Made by a program: the position numbers and the translations under genes
NCBI GenBank assembly: GCA_027422505.1
Contig: JAPQWV010000307.1
Location: forward strand, 124,001 to 188,000
Source of the DNA: Craterostigma plantagineum
Taxonomy: Eukaryota; Streptophyta; Magnoliopsida; Lamiales; Linderniaceae
Direction of reading: 5' to 3'
Length of the DNA stretch: 64,000 nt
Shown: in pieces, positions 48,178 through 60,240 of the stretch
Numbering within the stretch: position 1 is the first letter of the stretch
How the letters are laid out: every line of letters starts with the position of its first letter
Notes under the pieces: generated by a model
What the model saw: only the letters and a program-made list of their open reading frames with translations
What the model was told of the DNA's origin: nothing
Database searches by the model: none

Positions 48178-48237
48178 CACGTGGGATAGCATGCACGGCT
48201 TCCGAGCTTCGTTTTAATCTGATGGAAATTACACGTG
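48178..48237. promoter_or_regulatory. Pair of G-boxes upstream of the NCRK-like leader
   Basis: CACGTG occurs at 48178-48183 (within CCACGTGG) and at 48232-48237 (within ACACGTGT), 54 bp apart, about 70-130 bp upstream of the inferred first leader exon. Such cores bind bZIP and bHLH factors and act in ABA and light responses. Function here is inferred from motif and position. Confidence 0.45.
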
Positions 48238-48249
48238 TCGTGCTTCCAT

Positions 48250-50324
48250 TGGCTCGAGTTCGATTGGATTCAGACCAAATACTAATCTCATCTTGTGATT
48301 ATAGTAACATTACTGTTATGAAGAGGAGAATTAGTTCCGTTCATCAGTAAAATTATTTTGGTTGATATCCTTTTTCTAGGAGTTCGTTTTTTTAAGTGTT
48401 CTAAAACATAAAATTTTAATTTATGGAGTCAATGATTAGTTATGAAAGTAATTTGAATTATTAACATTAGATGATCTCGAATCATGACAAAGAAAGAGAT
48501 TGATCACCCCATTTTTGAAAAATAAGCCATTCAACTCCACGAAGTTTAATGCATATTAAGCTTTTATACCACATTATATGCTTTGCTAAATGGTGTATTC
48601 TTCGTATATTTAATTATTTCCTATATTTATTTTTGGGGAATAGGATTTTGTTGGATCTGTTTGTTTGTGTACCCGCATAATTAACCACTAAACTCGAAAT
48701 AGATTTAATCAAATCGAGGCACGTGACTTTAATCAAAGCTAATGACAGAAGTTTCTTACAAGAAAGTACGTAGTCGACCAAATCCAAAGCAATGCACTTA
48801 TTTATGGAATTTCTTGCATAAACAATCTCGTTTTCATCGAGATTTCTCGATAATCGAACCTCAAGATCTCGATTTATTCTAGCGACTTAGCTCATTTATT
48901 ACCTATAAATATCGTTTCTTTCTTGTCGGGTAGTATGTTGTGCATGCCTTGAAAAGAATTCGACCGTAGTGCATTCTGTAATAAATATTTCAACAATAAC
49001 GATCCCTGTTATCAATTCATATTGTCGTAAGAGCTTCAATATCCCGTAACTTCCAACAATAACGATCATATTGGCATTATAGGAACAATAGTTTTTAAGA
49101 TTAAAAAATTAGCTCTTTGTACGTAGGAATTCTAAATTTGCTCCGAACTATAGGTTTGACAAATTTAAAATGTGACATTATATGAAATATAATAACTTAA
49201 AAATATAAGCAATTTTGGAACAAAATTAATTCGGACGCATAATTTGCTTAATTTTGAAAGTTATTGGTCCAATAACCGTTTAAATTCTTTATCCCTATAA
49301 TGTCAATCCTTAAAAACTACGGGACTAAAAAAATGTTGAGAAATGCGAGCCTAAATCTCACCGAGAGACGCTGGAATCGATTGGAGAGATGATCGGACAA
49401 AATGAACTTGAGAAGAGCTCAATATGATGCGACGCTCAGGAGCTGTTCGGTCTAGGTGCGCGCGAGATCTGAAAGCAGAGGTTTAAAGTTGAAGTTTGAA
49501 TGTGGTTCGTCGGATGGCGTGCGAAGTAAGATCAATGGCCGAGATTAAATGAGATTTGATCATGCGGATGAAAAATCTCTAAGGTCGGATCAAGATCGGA
49601 GGGCTCTCGTTGAAGGCGGGATTTTACTTATAAAATCATCGCACGCCTCATGCCTCTTCAAAGCATGGCGATTTTGGAACGGTCGACCATATTAGGTCTA
49701 CGGCTGAGATCGATCGCGAGTCACAAGCAAAAAGTGACTTTCAGCTTATAAATATCAGATTTTGGGTTTCAAGTAGGCGTTTTCTCGAGCATGTAACTTC
49801 TTATAGAGTGAGAATCACCGTAAACACGAGAGTTGTAGAAGACATAGGGATCTGTAACTTTCGTGTTGGTGATTAATGCAAAGGATGTTCGGTTGATCCA
49901 TGAATGGAGGCTGAACTTCAGCCGAACCACGTTAAAATCTGTGTTAGTGTGCGTGTGCATTTTTTTTTAGTTTCGATCCGATTAAGCCCGCTATTGATCG
50001 AATCGATCCACGAGGTTTACATACACATGTAACACGTCCAAATTCAAGTCCAAAGGCGGTCAGCGATCAACAAAAAATTAATTAAATCTTAAAAATAGCA
50101 CGTAATATGCCCTTCGCCTCGCCGCATTCCATTTGGGAAAAAAAAAAATAAAATCCACCATCCATTCACCAATGAGAATTAGCAATATCTTTATTTACAC
50201 ATTACAAAAAAAGAAGGAAAAAAAAAAAAAAAGTAAAGAGCCAAAAATATTCAATGAACCAAGGTGAAAAATCAACTCAAACAAAGCGATCAAAACCAAA
50301 GGAAGACACATCGAACCCAACCCC
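48250..50324. other. Intergenic, nothing firm recognised
   Basis: No coding frame could be supported. The stretch 49330-49980 is GC-richer than its surroundings and has a TATAAATATC box near 49747, so it may be an old LTR fragment, but no ends or target duplication were found. The 3' flank of the WAV3-like gene lies at 50150-50324, with poly(A)-rich runs near 50205-50235. Confidence 0.3.
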
Positions 50325-52976
50325 CTACCGACCCGTGCCAGCCCTCGCCCGACCCGCCGACCCGCTCACCCTGCTCCCAAGAACAACGGTCTGCGAGAGG
50401 CTAACCATATCGTCCATCGAAGGCGTCTGATACGGCTGAACCACAAGGTTCGTCCCGCCCCCCTCCGTTGAGTCGCCGCCCCTCGCCGTCGCCCTCTGCC
50501 ACGAGTGCGAGCTCAGGCCCGACAAAACATAAGCCCGGCCCGACGACTCGTAAACCCTTCGATCGACCATCCGTTCCTTCATCTCCCTGAGCTCTGCGTC
50601 CAGCATGGCGCAGAGCCTATCGCCCGCCTTAGCCGAGGCGGTCCCACCGAGCCGCTCGCGGCACCCCTCGAGCAATCGAACCGCCCCCTTCAAATCACCC
50701 TCCTCGGCTAACCCCTTCGCCCGAGCCATACACTCCGCCGACCTAACCCTATTCCTCTCCCTATCCACCTCGAGACAGACCGCCACCTGTCGCTCCTCCA
50801 TTGGCCGATGAATCTTAACCGCTTCGCCAGCTGGATCCAAACTCACCAAGCCCTTCGAAATTGGATCTCTGTAATGACAACGAACCTTCAGCAAATACGT
50901 CTCGTCTTCTGAATGTTCAACCTTAGGGACAAACGCCGTGACGAGGAAATCCCTCTCTTCCTCGGCGTACAGATCGTCGACTTCCACGCCGGCGCTACGC
51001 CGGTCGGCGGAGAGGGTCGTTTTGTAGCTGCCCGAACTGACCGTGACGAGGCTGACCGCGGGGCCCACGCACTCGATCCCGACTTTGACCTCCTGGGCGA
51101 CGACGCTCAGAAGCCCGCCGATGCACTGAGCGAATGCGTCTTGGATTATAACTTCGTTCTCGACGAACGAAAACGTCCCGCCCGACAGTTCGGAAATCCC
51201 GTGCATGGCGTCGGCGTCGTGGTCGGCGCCGAAGCCGAAGGCGTGGACGGGGACGTGAAAGTTAGGGGAAGAAGGATATTGTAGTCATTTCTCTGCCTCG
51301 AATTTCCTCTAGGGCTACTCGTCATGGTGTAAGTGTCTTGGCCGTCGGACAAAAGCACGACGCTTTCGACGGGATTCTTCCACCTTCGCTCCGCGAATAC
51401 CTTTGCGCCTTTTTTAAGCGCATCGGCGATGTTCGTCCCGCCGTTTGCGCTCAGAGAATTCACGGCCTCCAGCGCTTCGCGCCGCCCGCCCTCCGTCATT
51501 TTTCGAAGGGGAAAGAGTCGGCGGGCCGACGAGGAGAAGGCGACTAGGGAAAGCCTGTCGTTCGGGCCTAAGTTTTGGATGACGAAGCCCATGGCCTGCT
51601 TTAGGAGGGCGAGCTTAGTGCCCGCCATGCTTCCGCTTACGTCGAGGACGGTGACCAAGTCGACGGGCGCGCGAGGCTCGGCGTTGCCGACCTTGGAATG
51701 CGTAGTGGGAGCTTTCAAGTGAAGTAGGATCGAAAAGTTGTCGTGGGCCGTCGACTTTGGCACCTCGGGGAACTCTGGGTAGAGTCTGACTTCGATTCGA
51801 TTGTCGTTTTCACTACTTCCGACCGAAGACGGGACGTTCGAATTAGGGCTGACCTCGTCGTCGTCGTCGAAGACGGTGGGCTCGGAGGCGTTGTTGGGCC
51901 GACGCCTGTTTTGGTGGGTGGGGAGGTTCAGGCGCGGAGAAGGGAGACGCCTGACGAAGTTATTTCCTTCTTCTCTGGGGCTCGGGACGTGGCTGTTGTT
52001 GTTGTTGGCGCTCGGCGATCTTTTGTGGGATTTATGGCCGCCGACGTTTGGATCTTGTAAGGGGATTTCTTTCCATTTCGATCGGCAGACTGGGCAGCTC
52101 TGCCTTCCATGCCTGACGTTCGAGGAGATGCAGTGGAAGTGAAACGAGTGGGAGCATTCTGCCGTGAATATGGCGTGGCCTTGCCCGGCCTTCATCGTTC
52201 CCAAGCATATCGCGCATGTGTTCTGCGAAGATCGAAAGGTATTCATTCATCAAGCACCTTTTTCTTTAATAGATTCTCATCTCAAATGGGCAGTAAAGCT
52301 TATGAAAAGAAGAGGAAGGACTACTACTAAACTGAACTAAACTAAACTACTACATGGTCTCTGATTATCAAGAATCGTCATATGAGGTTGTCTCTTTGCT
52401 TTTTTACCAAAGCCCCTTTTTTTTAGAGGATGGATCTTATTGCATGAAAGGTATCAATGAGTGGTCAACTGTAAGACTGTTTTTGTCATAAAAAGGCGTG
52501 GGTGGTGATGCTGACCAAGAAAAGCACTTCCTTTCCTCTAATGTGAAGAAGCTGAAACTATTCATGACAAATTGATAGAAAAAAAAAAAAGTGCAAATTT
52601 GCTTGGAATCGATTCTTTATCCTCGTTTCTAAATGAGATACTTGTGGGCAGATGTTACGTATTTTGAACAAATTCAGTGCATACATTCATCCATTCACCA
52701 ATAATTTGTTAGAAAGTAAAAACAAACATTTTATGAAGATTAATGTCTGACCTTGTTAGACTTGGAAGACTGTTTGGGCAAGATAAGCCCCGACGACGAC
52801 GGCGTCGGAGTCGTCGGCATCCTCACGGATAGATCCGGGCTCCGGCGAGGCTGCGGCGGCGGAAGCGGCGGAGGCGAAGAATCGTCGGCCTCGCCGCCGT
52901 TTGCTGGCAAGTAAAGGCAAGAGTTGAGCTTCAAACCAAGGGCCATCTTCACCTTCATCCATTTACTGACTCCCAT
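50325..52976 (-). CDS. WAV3-like RING/VWA E3 ubiquitin ligase, frameshifted
   Basis: Exon 1 is 52976-52752 (75 codons, MGVSKWMKVKMALGLKL start and a Ser/Pro-rich linker); exon 2 starts at 52222 and runs to the stop at 50325. A RING finger opens exon 2 (CAICLGTM...CSHSFHFHCI...CPVC) and is followed by a VWA domain with the MIDAS-type DVSGS and SDGQDT. The C-terminal part continues MHGISELSGGTFSF... to the stop. This is the WAV3/WAVH family, which acts in root gravitropism and auxin responses. Near codon 394 the frame breaks: a run of four C (minus strand, 51268-51265) should be five for the C-terminal half to follow in frame. Without that base the product stops about 40 codons later. The full family length would be about 707. 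A sequencing error in the homopolymer is as likely as a real mutation. Confidence 0.85.
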
Positions 52977-55900
52977 GATTCTTCTCTCTTCCACGCAAAA
53001 TAAAATTTTTAAAAATCCAATGAATCGAAGGGAAAAATTAGGCACCAAACACGAAGGAAGGTAAAATATGTGCCTTGAAAATCAGGGGAAAAAAAATTGT
53101 GATTTTGGGATTGATGATTATGCATGCAAATATGAGCTATGCATATACACACAACGGATCTATAACAAAGGGAGGAGGGAAGAGAACTTTTGAGCTCTTT
53201 CTTTTTTTCGTCAAAAAAAATAAAAATTTCTTGTTTTCTGGGTTTGTGAATTGTGGGGTTGGTTGGTTGGTGCTCTTTGATTGAACACGATAATCGATGG
53301 CTTAGAGCTTTGGACAAAAAGGAAAAAACAAAAACTTAATGTATAATGTATGCATTTATTTATGTGTGCCCGTAGACCAACTCTTTCTTATATATTATTT
53401 ATTAAATTAAGAAAAAGTTGAAAAACTACTACTTGCGTGTTATTAATTATTTTGGGTAGTTTTGACCTCTGCTTAGGGCTGCGACTTTGGGATTCGCGCT
53501 TTTGCCGTACTTGGGAGTTGGGATTAGGATGTTGCTAAGTTTAATACAATAGTTTACAAGAGATTGAATGGATTTATTATTACTTATATAATATTAGTTT
53601 AATTATTTAATGGAATGAACGAAAATAGACTTTGCGAAGTCGTAACGAAGATATATTCAAGATTGCATCGAACATGCCGCTGCGTGATATCTTCTGAATA
53701 AAGAAACCATCACGTTGTAAAGAAATCGATATTGAATTGATCTTGTAAAAGTACCATGGGTTGCAAAATTATAATTGAAATCCTATTTAGCGAAAATAAT
53801 TATAGAGATATGTATTATTTCAAAGAGTACCTACCCTATAAGCCGAGAGTGCATAATTACAACGAGTAATTTAGCAAATTCAATTCATATGCTAGTATAT
53901 ACATTAAATAAATATTTGAATTATGACTTAATTAATATAAAATTTCAATTTTTAGTATTATGAGAAATTGTAATTAAAGAGGATTATGGGGTGTTATGTT
54001 TAATATAATAGTCTTCAAATTTATAAATAATTTTTAATTGCATTCATTAATGGTAAAATGGTAATAAATAGAAACTGAAAATTGGTAACGGTTACTACGT
54101 GGAGCTATCTATATTTTAATTTACTTTCTGTTAATTTAGAGCTCAAATACGATAACCTATCTTCTCTTGAAGGCTTGTGTCTTTTCGGGGGTTTACTTGT
54201 AGACTTATATAAAGAGAATTATTCTAAATTTTCCGCATTGATTAAAATTATTAGGAGATCAAAGGGATAACGTGGTTGACCATCCTTCGAAATTTAAAAG
54301 GTAACTTGTTGGACTTGGATACAAGCATACGAAATGTAGTAAATATAACTTATTTGTAATCTTTTTGTAATCTTTTCGTTAATATACACATATGGCGATG
54401 GTCATTATTTGGTCCCATAAATATCGTGAATTAAGTTACTTTCATAAACTATTTTGATGTTGATTTATTGTTGTTCATTAGTGCAGCGTTACACAGTTGA
54501 ATCAATTAGCAAACTAAATGTCACGTGTGCACGTGACATTTAATTTAAAGTTTTGTAGAAAATTCAAATATTCACACTGTTGGAATTTTGCGTAGGCGTC
54601 TAATTTCATTATATAGTAAGAAAAATAAAATAAACTGGTAGCAACAGCATTGTTTGCATAACATACCTTCAACGAAATATAATACCATTCTTTTAATCCA
54701 CAACATATGGACGTTGGTGCAATCGTAACAAAAGAAAAACTCAATATGTAATGTAAAATATAAAGTTGTCCCACAAGATTGTCTAAAATTGGATTTCCTT
54801 TTACATCTCTCGATAGAGGTAAAAAAAGTCAATGGAAATGCAATATATGTTAAAAATCAATTTTATGTAAATAAAAAGTTTGTGAATGAGTTCCTTTTTT
54901 TACGCAAAATGAATTTAATTAATTCAAAGATTGGTCGCTTGAGGTGGAGGAGAACAACCCTCTCCGTGAAAATCCAATGACTTGGCAAGATAATGAGCTA
55001 CCTTATTATAATCTCGCTTAACAAGAGAGAAATGAATATTAATTAAAATAAGAACTTAAACCAAATGCAATCTTCAAGCACGCATCCGATCTTAAAAACC
55101 AATTTTATTAAAAAAAAAAAAACTTTGTGAATGAGTTCCAGACATCTCTTATTCGATCCCATTTGATTATTCTACTATCGTAATTTGTGATAATTTCATA
55201 TACATGTAGGATTAGTTTCGTTGATCGTCTTACAAATAATACGTGAAAATAAAAGTAGTTTGTTCGTAACAATTGCGTGACAAAATTGCGGCGGCCCTTT
55301 GTACCGTAATAACTGTCCTTTATTTTTAGTTTTTTTTTTGGGACAATATTAATATGCGTTTGACTGTGATAGGTGGAATCAGTTAATGAATACACGAGAC
55401 ATTAGGCGTCGTCATTATTGTGGCCAATGTGTTGTTTTTTTCCTTTTCTTTCCTTCTTTATCTAAATCAATTAATTAGAAAGTGTTGCGAGATAAAATAG
55501 CCAAATGTCGGACACTTGTGAGATGACGAATTTCGTCTATTTATTTTGATTAAATTGGATAATGCTAGTTGACATTTGATCCACTTATTGAATGATTAAT
55601 CAATAGTTTACTGATGTTTTCGAATATTAGTAAACCGTCCTCCCATAACTTTGCATGCAGAAAAAAGTATAGTAAAATGTCATTCTCCCATTTTCCCATT
55701 TTACGTTGCTTTAATATGCTAATTATAGGTAACATGAAACGTTCTTAGGTTACTCATTCATGGAATTTAAATTGCATTTAAGAGATGTATAACTTCTTTT
55801 TTTTTTTCCTAAGAGATGTATAACTTCACACGTTCTTTTTTGGTGAAAAATTATGAGTAAAGTAGTTGGGAGCATTGTCATCAATATGCCTTAGCTGGAA

Positions 55901-56306
55901 AAATCCTTGGAATGTGAAGAATAATACCATTTCGACTATAAAGAAATAGCAGCAAGTTGAAGTTTGCTTTTATTCAAGTTTGCAGGCAGGCTGTCACACG
56001 ACACAATAAGAAGTGGGACAATAAATTAACAATTGGTCAATGAAATTAAAAAACAGAAAATGACATACTTAGTCCACAAATGGAAAATAACTAAATCGGG
56101 ACGAGGGCACTCGGAATTGCAGAAATGGCAATATTTGTGTTGTATTTATAAATTTTTGTATACTTTTTGACTAATGAGGCATACTCATCTTCAAAATCTT
56201 TAATTCAAATCTAACTAGTCAACGCTCTATGAGCAGACAAATTTCATGAGTGCTGCACTCTATTAAACTTTGCATGTTATATATCTGGTCAAAAGTCAAA
56301 TGTTTG
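52977..56306. other. Leader/promoter of the WAV3-like gene and AT-rich intergenic DNA
   Basis: The leader and promoter of the WAV3-like gene should lie in the first few hundred bases after 52976. Beyond 53300 the sequence is AT-rich, with no supported gene or mobile-element boundary. A 28 bp palindrome at 54515-54542 is listed separately. Confidence 0.4.
54515..54542. repeat. Perfect palindrome with two CACGTG cores
   Basis: TAAATGTCACGTG and its exact reverse complement CACGTGACATTTA are separated by TG. Each arm carries a G-box core. There is no gene within 1.5 kb. Confidence 0.8.
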
Positions 56307-56561
56307 TTTTTTTTTTTTTTTTTTCGGTCCAAGGTATCCCCACACCGCCCGGCTATGGGCTAATCGCCACACACTCCAGAGGTGGGACTAATCCCTGGGG
56401 TCAGATGGATACATCCCAAACCTACCCAACAACGATAGTCATGGGCCTAAGCCCATGGGGATTTTCCAAAGTCATGTGGGAGGTGGGGTTCGAACCTCTG
56501 ACCTCCTAATCACATGAACCTTGTAAGCCTCAACTTGGCCACTAGAGCCAAGCCTCATTGG
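56307..56561 (-). mobile_element. tRNA-derived SINE, minus strand, with 10 bp target duplication
   Basis: On the minus strand the head reads GGCTCTAGTGGCCAAG (box A) and AGGTTCGAACCCC (box B), and the 3' tail is an A run (T run at 56307-56324 on the plus strand). CAAATGTTTG flanks it at 56297-56306 and 56562-56571. It is about 255 bp. Its head is similar in style to the SINE at 13077-13325, but the bodies differ. Confidence 0.85.
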
Positions 56562-56673
56562 CAAATGTTTGATCTTCTCAAAATATCGATAATAGATAAA
56601 TAAATTAACATTTAAGAAAATACATCATTGGGACCCAAAATTCGAATCCAGTCCACAAATAATGCACAATCAA

Positions 56674-57173
56674 GGGAGAACGATATTTTTAATCCTCAGT
56701 GTTTGAGGCACGAACGTCTTTGGTCCCCAATGTTTCGAATTGCCAATTTTAGTCCTTTAGTGTTATTGAGTTTGGACAGTTTTAATCCCTATCGCTAATT
56801 TAGAGGGCGTTTAACACCTGAGAGCACTTGATCTCATTTTGCTCGACTTAAAACTTCATAACACATCTTGTTATACAACTTAAACACCACATGTACACAT
56901 CACATATAGGGAATGATTCACGAACTTAAAACTGAGTTGAATGCATAATGATGTTCAGATGTATTTTACTTGATGAAAATGGTGAGTTAATGAGGTGTTA
57001 CATCAAGTAAAGGAAGAGCATGTGCTCCCACGTGTTAAATTTTGCCTAAAATAGTGATTTAGTTAATCGGAGGACCAAAAAGTCCAAAATAGTAACATTG
57101 AGAATTAAAAGTGACACGGAACACGAGGGACCGAAAGTGTCCAAACATCGGGGATTAAGAATGTCATTCTCCC
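56674..57173. mobile_element. Mutator-like MITE, second family member
   Basis: The ends GGGAGAACGATATTTTTAAT and TTAAGAATGTCATTCTCCC are inverted repeats and the body matches the 35803-36324 element (AGAGCACTTGATCTC.TTTTG, CATAACACATCTT, CACGTGTTAAATTT blocks). The flanks no longer show a clear 9 bp duplication, so it is older. Confidence 0.75.
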
Positions 57174-57252
57174 ATCCAAAAACATCATCACATAAGCAAC
57201 AAGGATGAAATTACCTCTTAATTTTGTTGGGTTGGGTCTTGATTAGAAATAA

Positions 57253-57848
57253 GGCATTCCTCAATACTAGGTTTTTTGATGAGTAGGAGAGAGAAAAAAT
57301 CTGTAAAACAAAGGTTTTTTGCATTGTGAGGTGTTGTAGGTTTTTTGAGAGGTTTAGTAGAATAAACCTGGGTTTTTTTTGGGTGTGCGTGTCAGCTTTT
57401 AATATATATTTATAAAAGAATATGAGAAAATAGATATTGGAAATAAAATTAATATATAAATAATACATTAAGTGATGTGATGGTTTTTTAATACTTTATC
57501 CTATATTAATATTTGTTTATTAGTATTTATTAATTTTTTTTTTTTTTACGAATAAATTTTAATGTGTTAAAAATGTTTATTTTTTTATATTTCAAATAAA
57601 TAAATAACATTTTTTATTATGTACGACGTTTTTTATTAAATGTAAAATTTATAAATTATTTCGAAAATTAGATAAATAAAAATTGGTTAATTAAATAAAA
57701 TTAAAGAGGGTCCCCAAAAAACCTACTTTTTGGATTTTATGGTTAGGGAGAAATTTTGTTTTGGAGGTAGAGGTTTTTTTACTTTTGATGTGACGCTGAC
57801 GTGGCACACAAAAAACCTACCTTTTTGGGCTTAACATTGAGGAAGGCC
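57253..57848. mobile_element. Tourist-like (PIF/Harbinger) MITE with TAA target duplication
   Basis: GGCATTCCTCAAT at the left and ATTGAGGAAGGCC at the right are inverted repeats, flanked by TAA at 57250-57252 and 57849-57851. Subterminal AGGTTTTTT / AAAAAACCTA repeats lie just inside. It is 596 bp with no coding capacity. Confidence 0.75.
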
Positions 57849-57851
57849 TAA

Positions 57852-59870
57852 TGGAAACGTAGAAAATAAATCGAAACAATAGAACTATTTGAATATAACA
57901 AATGCATAAGTATAGCTGATAAAGAAAAGAAAGTAAACTCACGTTGAGGGAATAATGACAGGACCTGGAGCTGACGGAACGGAGGATGGCCTTGAGGAAG
58001 GTTAAGCTTGTGATGAAATTTTAGAAATTCGACTTAGCGATTACCGATTTTTATAAGGGGATGACCCCGTAATTCTCCGGTGTTTAAAATTGAAGATTCA
58101 AATTAAGGTGAGCGAGGTGCATCGATTTAAGGACCGTTGATTTCAAAGGCTGGCATTCAAGACGATTCACAGTTTGAATGAGGGGTTGACCCCTAAATGA
58201 CCGGGTTTTTTGAATTTAAGGATTTGAAGTATGGAGCATGACACAAATTTATATGATGTACATGCGGCGGAAGCGAGTGCATACGTGTAAAAATTTTATT
58301 CTATCAGATACCTTTATGTGAAAAAATTTTGACAAGGGATTGAATTATATTTTTTATAATGTATTTAAACATAAATTTAAATATACTCCGGATTGTACGA
58401 ACACCACACCCTTTGACTAATATATTATTTATTTATCTTTTTTGCCAACAAACAACACTACCTTTTGCTTTCAGAAGATCAAAATGCGCCAACAATTGTA
58501 TCCATCGTTGCGCCAACAATTGTATCCATCGCTGTTCGTTTTTGCATTTTCTAAATTGAATCTAACATGGCTTTATCTTGGCCGTTTAGTTGGTTAGATA
58601 GGACCAGATAAAGTTAATTTTATCTATGATGATATTGTTTACTTTACATAATACCATTTTGTTTGAATCCCAATATAAAACTCAACGGTTACTATAAGCG
58701 ACCAATCTAGTTATCCAATTGTTTAACCAAAGATAATTTATCCAGACCCCCTACAAGTATCGAAAAGACCATAATACCTTTAATTGTTGATTCTTGTTTC
58801 TAGCTGTATTCATTTCTATCGCGTCGAGACAATTCCGCAACAAAGCGGCACTGACTTTCAGATGACGAGCATAATAAGCAAGCCTAGCAAGATGTCTAGT
58901 GGATTTTGCCGATTAAAATTTCTTCCATGTAGATGCAGTAACTAGCTTCATGTTACTACTTCAATAATGTTTTTTGGGTTCGTATGATATGATATATTTC
59001 TTCGATTGTTTTTCTTGCTTCTCAATGGGTTGAGATAGTTCATTTGCACCGTGAATTGAAAATTAGGGCACGTCAGCAGGTGTCTATTTTCCCTGAATTG
59101 GAATACCTGGTTCGTTTTTTGAATAGTTTTCATTATTTCCTAAGATTGCTGGTAAACAATACTGAATTGCTAACGAAGCTATTGTATATGTCGCTTGATT
59201 GAAGTTGTTTGTGATTTTTGTTATGGTGGGCTAACAAACACATACAATAGCTTGGTGGACATGTAAAGAATCGATGTTATGAAGCCAAGGATTGCCAAGT
59301 TGTGTGATTGACCTAGTTGGGTTTGAGCTAATGAAAACCTGATCAATTTTATTTTCGGTCTTCTAACTTGGTGCAAGCTGGCCATGAACAGTGGAGAAAA
59401 TGTTTGCATTCGGATTTGTTAATTTAGAGAAGGGTTATAATGTAAATTGGCCAATTACGTGACATAATATTGTTCTTGTCTTGGTTAGTAAACACCATAA
59501 TAATTCAGTCCGATACAATGTGATAAATGAAACTGAACGATGATAAAAAGTCAGACTATTATACTATCCAAGAAAAATTATATATCTTTTTTTATATGAT
59601 AAATTAAATGGGCCATGTATATTTCATAATTTATTGACACGTGTCTCATAATGCTTCAGTATTAACAAACTTCTGAATTACGATGGAATATATGTATATA
59701 TATTATATATATATATTAAAAATCATGGTATTTTTGATACTACCTAAAGCGAAGAGAGCACTATTTGACAATTTTGTCATACTCGATACGGTACCAAGTA
59801 TATTTATATATATATATATTGAAAATCAAGGTATTTTTTATTTCTTTCTCTTTCCTCGGCTGCATACCTA

Positions 59871-59878
<8 letters not shown>
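57852..59878. other. Intergenic, no gene recognised
   Basis: AT-rich. The 57950-58290 part is GC-richer (GGGGATGACCCCGTAATTCTCC, GGGGTTGACCCC) and may be element remnant. A tandem copy of TGCGCCAACAATTGTATCCA occurs at 58486-58531. No frame was convincing. Confidence 0.3.

Positions 59879-59918
<40 letters not shown>
59879..59918. repeat. (TA)n microsatellite
   Basis: About 20 TA units directly before the GC-richer segment at 59920-60240. Shorter TA runs occur at 59695-59720 and 59805-59818. Confidence 0.9.
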
Positions 59919-59919
<1 letters not shown>

Positions 59920-59921
<2 letters not shown>

Positions 59922-60240
59922 CCGAAAAGGAAGAAGGGGCCTAGCTTGCTTTTTAGGTCATCCTTGGGGAAATGCACCCGGTTCAGTAGCTAATCGCGGA
60001 TAATCAGCTTCCATGATCGGATAAGAAGCTGTTGTGGTACTTGCTTGTCCAAGGAAGGCTCTTAACGTATTAAGGAGGGCCTCTCTAACCGTGAAAAGTG
60101 GGAGGTGAGTAAGAGTCTGTAAAGCTATGTTTGGCGTAATCAATCTAAGGGCTCGGTTTTGAGCTTACCTCCCCCCTTCTTCTCACTTGACGGAGGAGTA
60201 TGAGTTCATGCATTAAGCGCTTTCTTTTCGATCAGAGGCT
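59920..60240. other. GC-richer insert, possibly organellar DNA
   Basis: About 320 bp differ sharply in base composition from the AT-rich surroundings, begin exactly at a (TA)n tract and contain no repeat structure. The style (GAAGAAGGGGCC, TAATGCATGAACTCATACTCC) reminds me of plant mitochondrial spacer DNA. I could not identify a mitochondrial gene, so this is a guess. From 60240 to 61230 nothing was recognised. Confidence 0.3.

Noticed and set aside
49330..49980. Possible solo LTR
   Set aside because: GC shift and a TATA-like box are present, but no matching ends or target duplication could be found.
57211..57468. Minus-strand 85-codon frame
   Set aside because: Overlaps the end of a Tourist-like MITE and is AT-rich; no conserved feature.
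59683..59919. Plus-strand frame with Tyr/Ile repeats
   Set aside because: Produced by (TA)n microsatellite translation.
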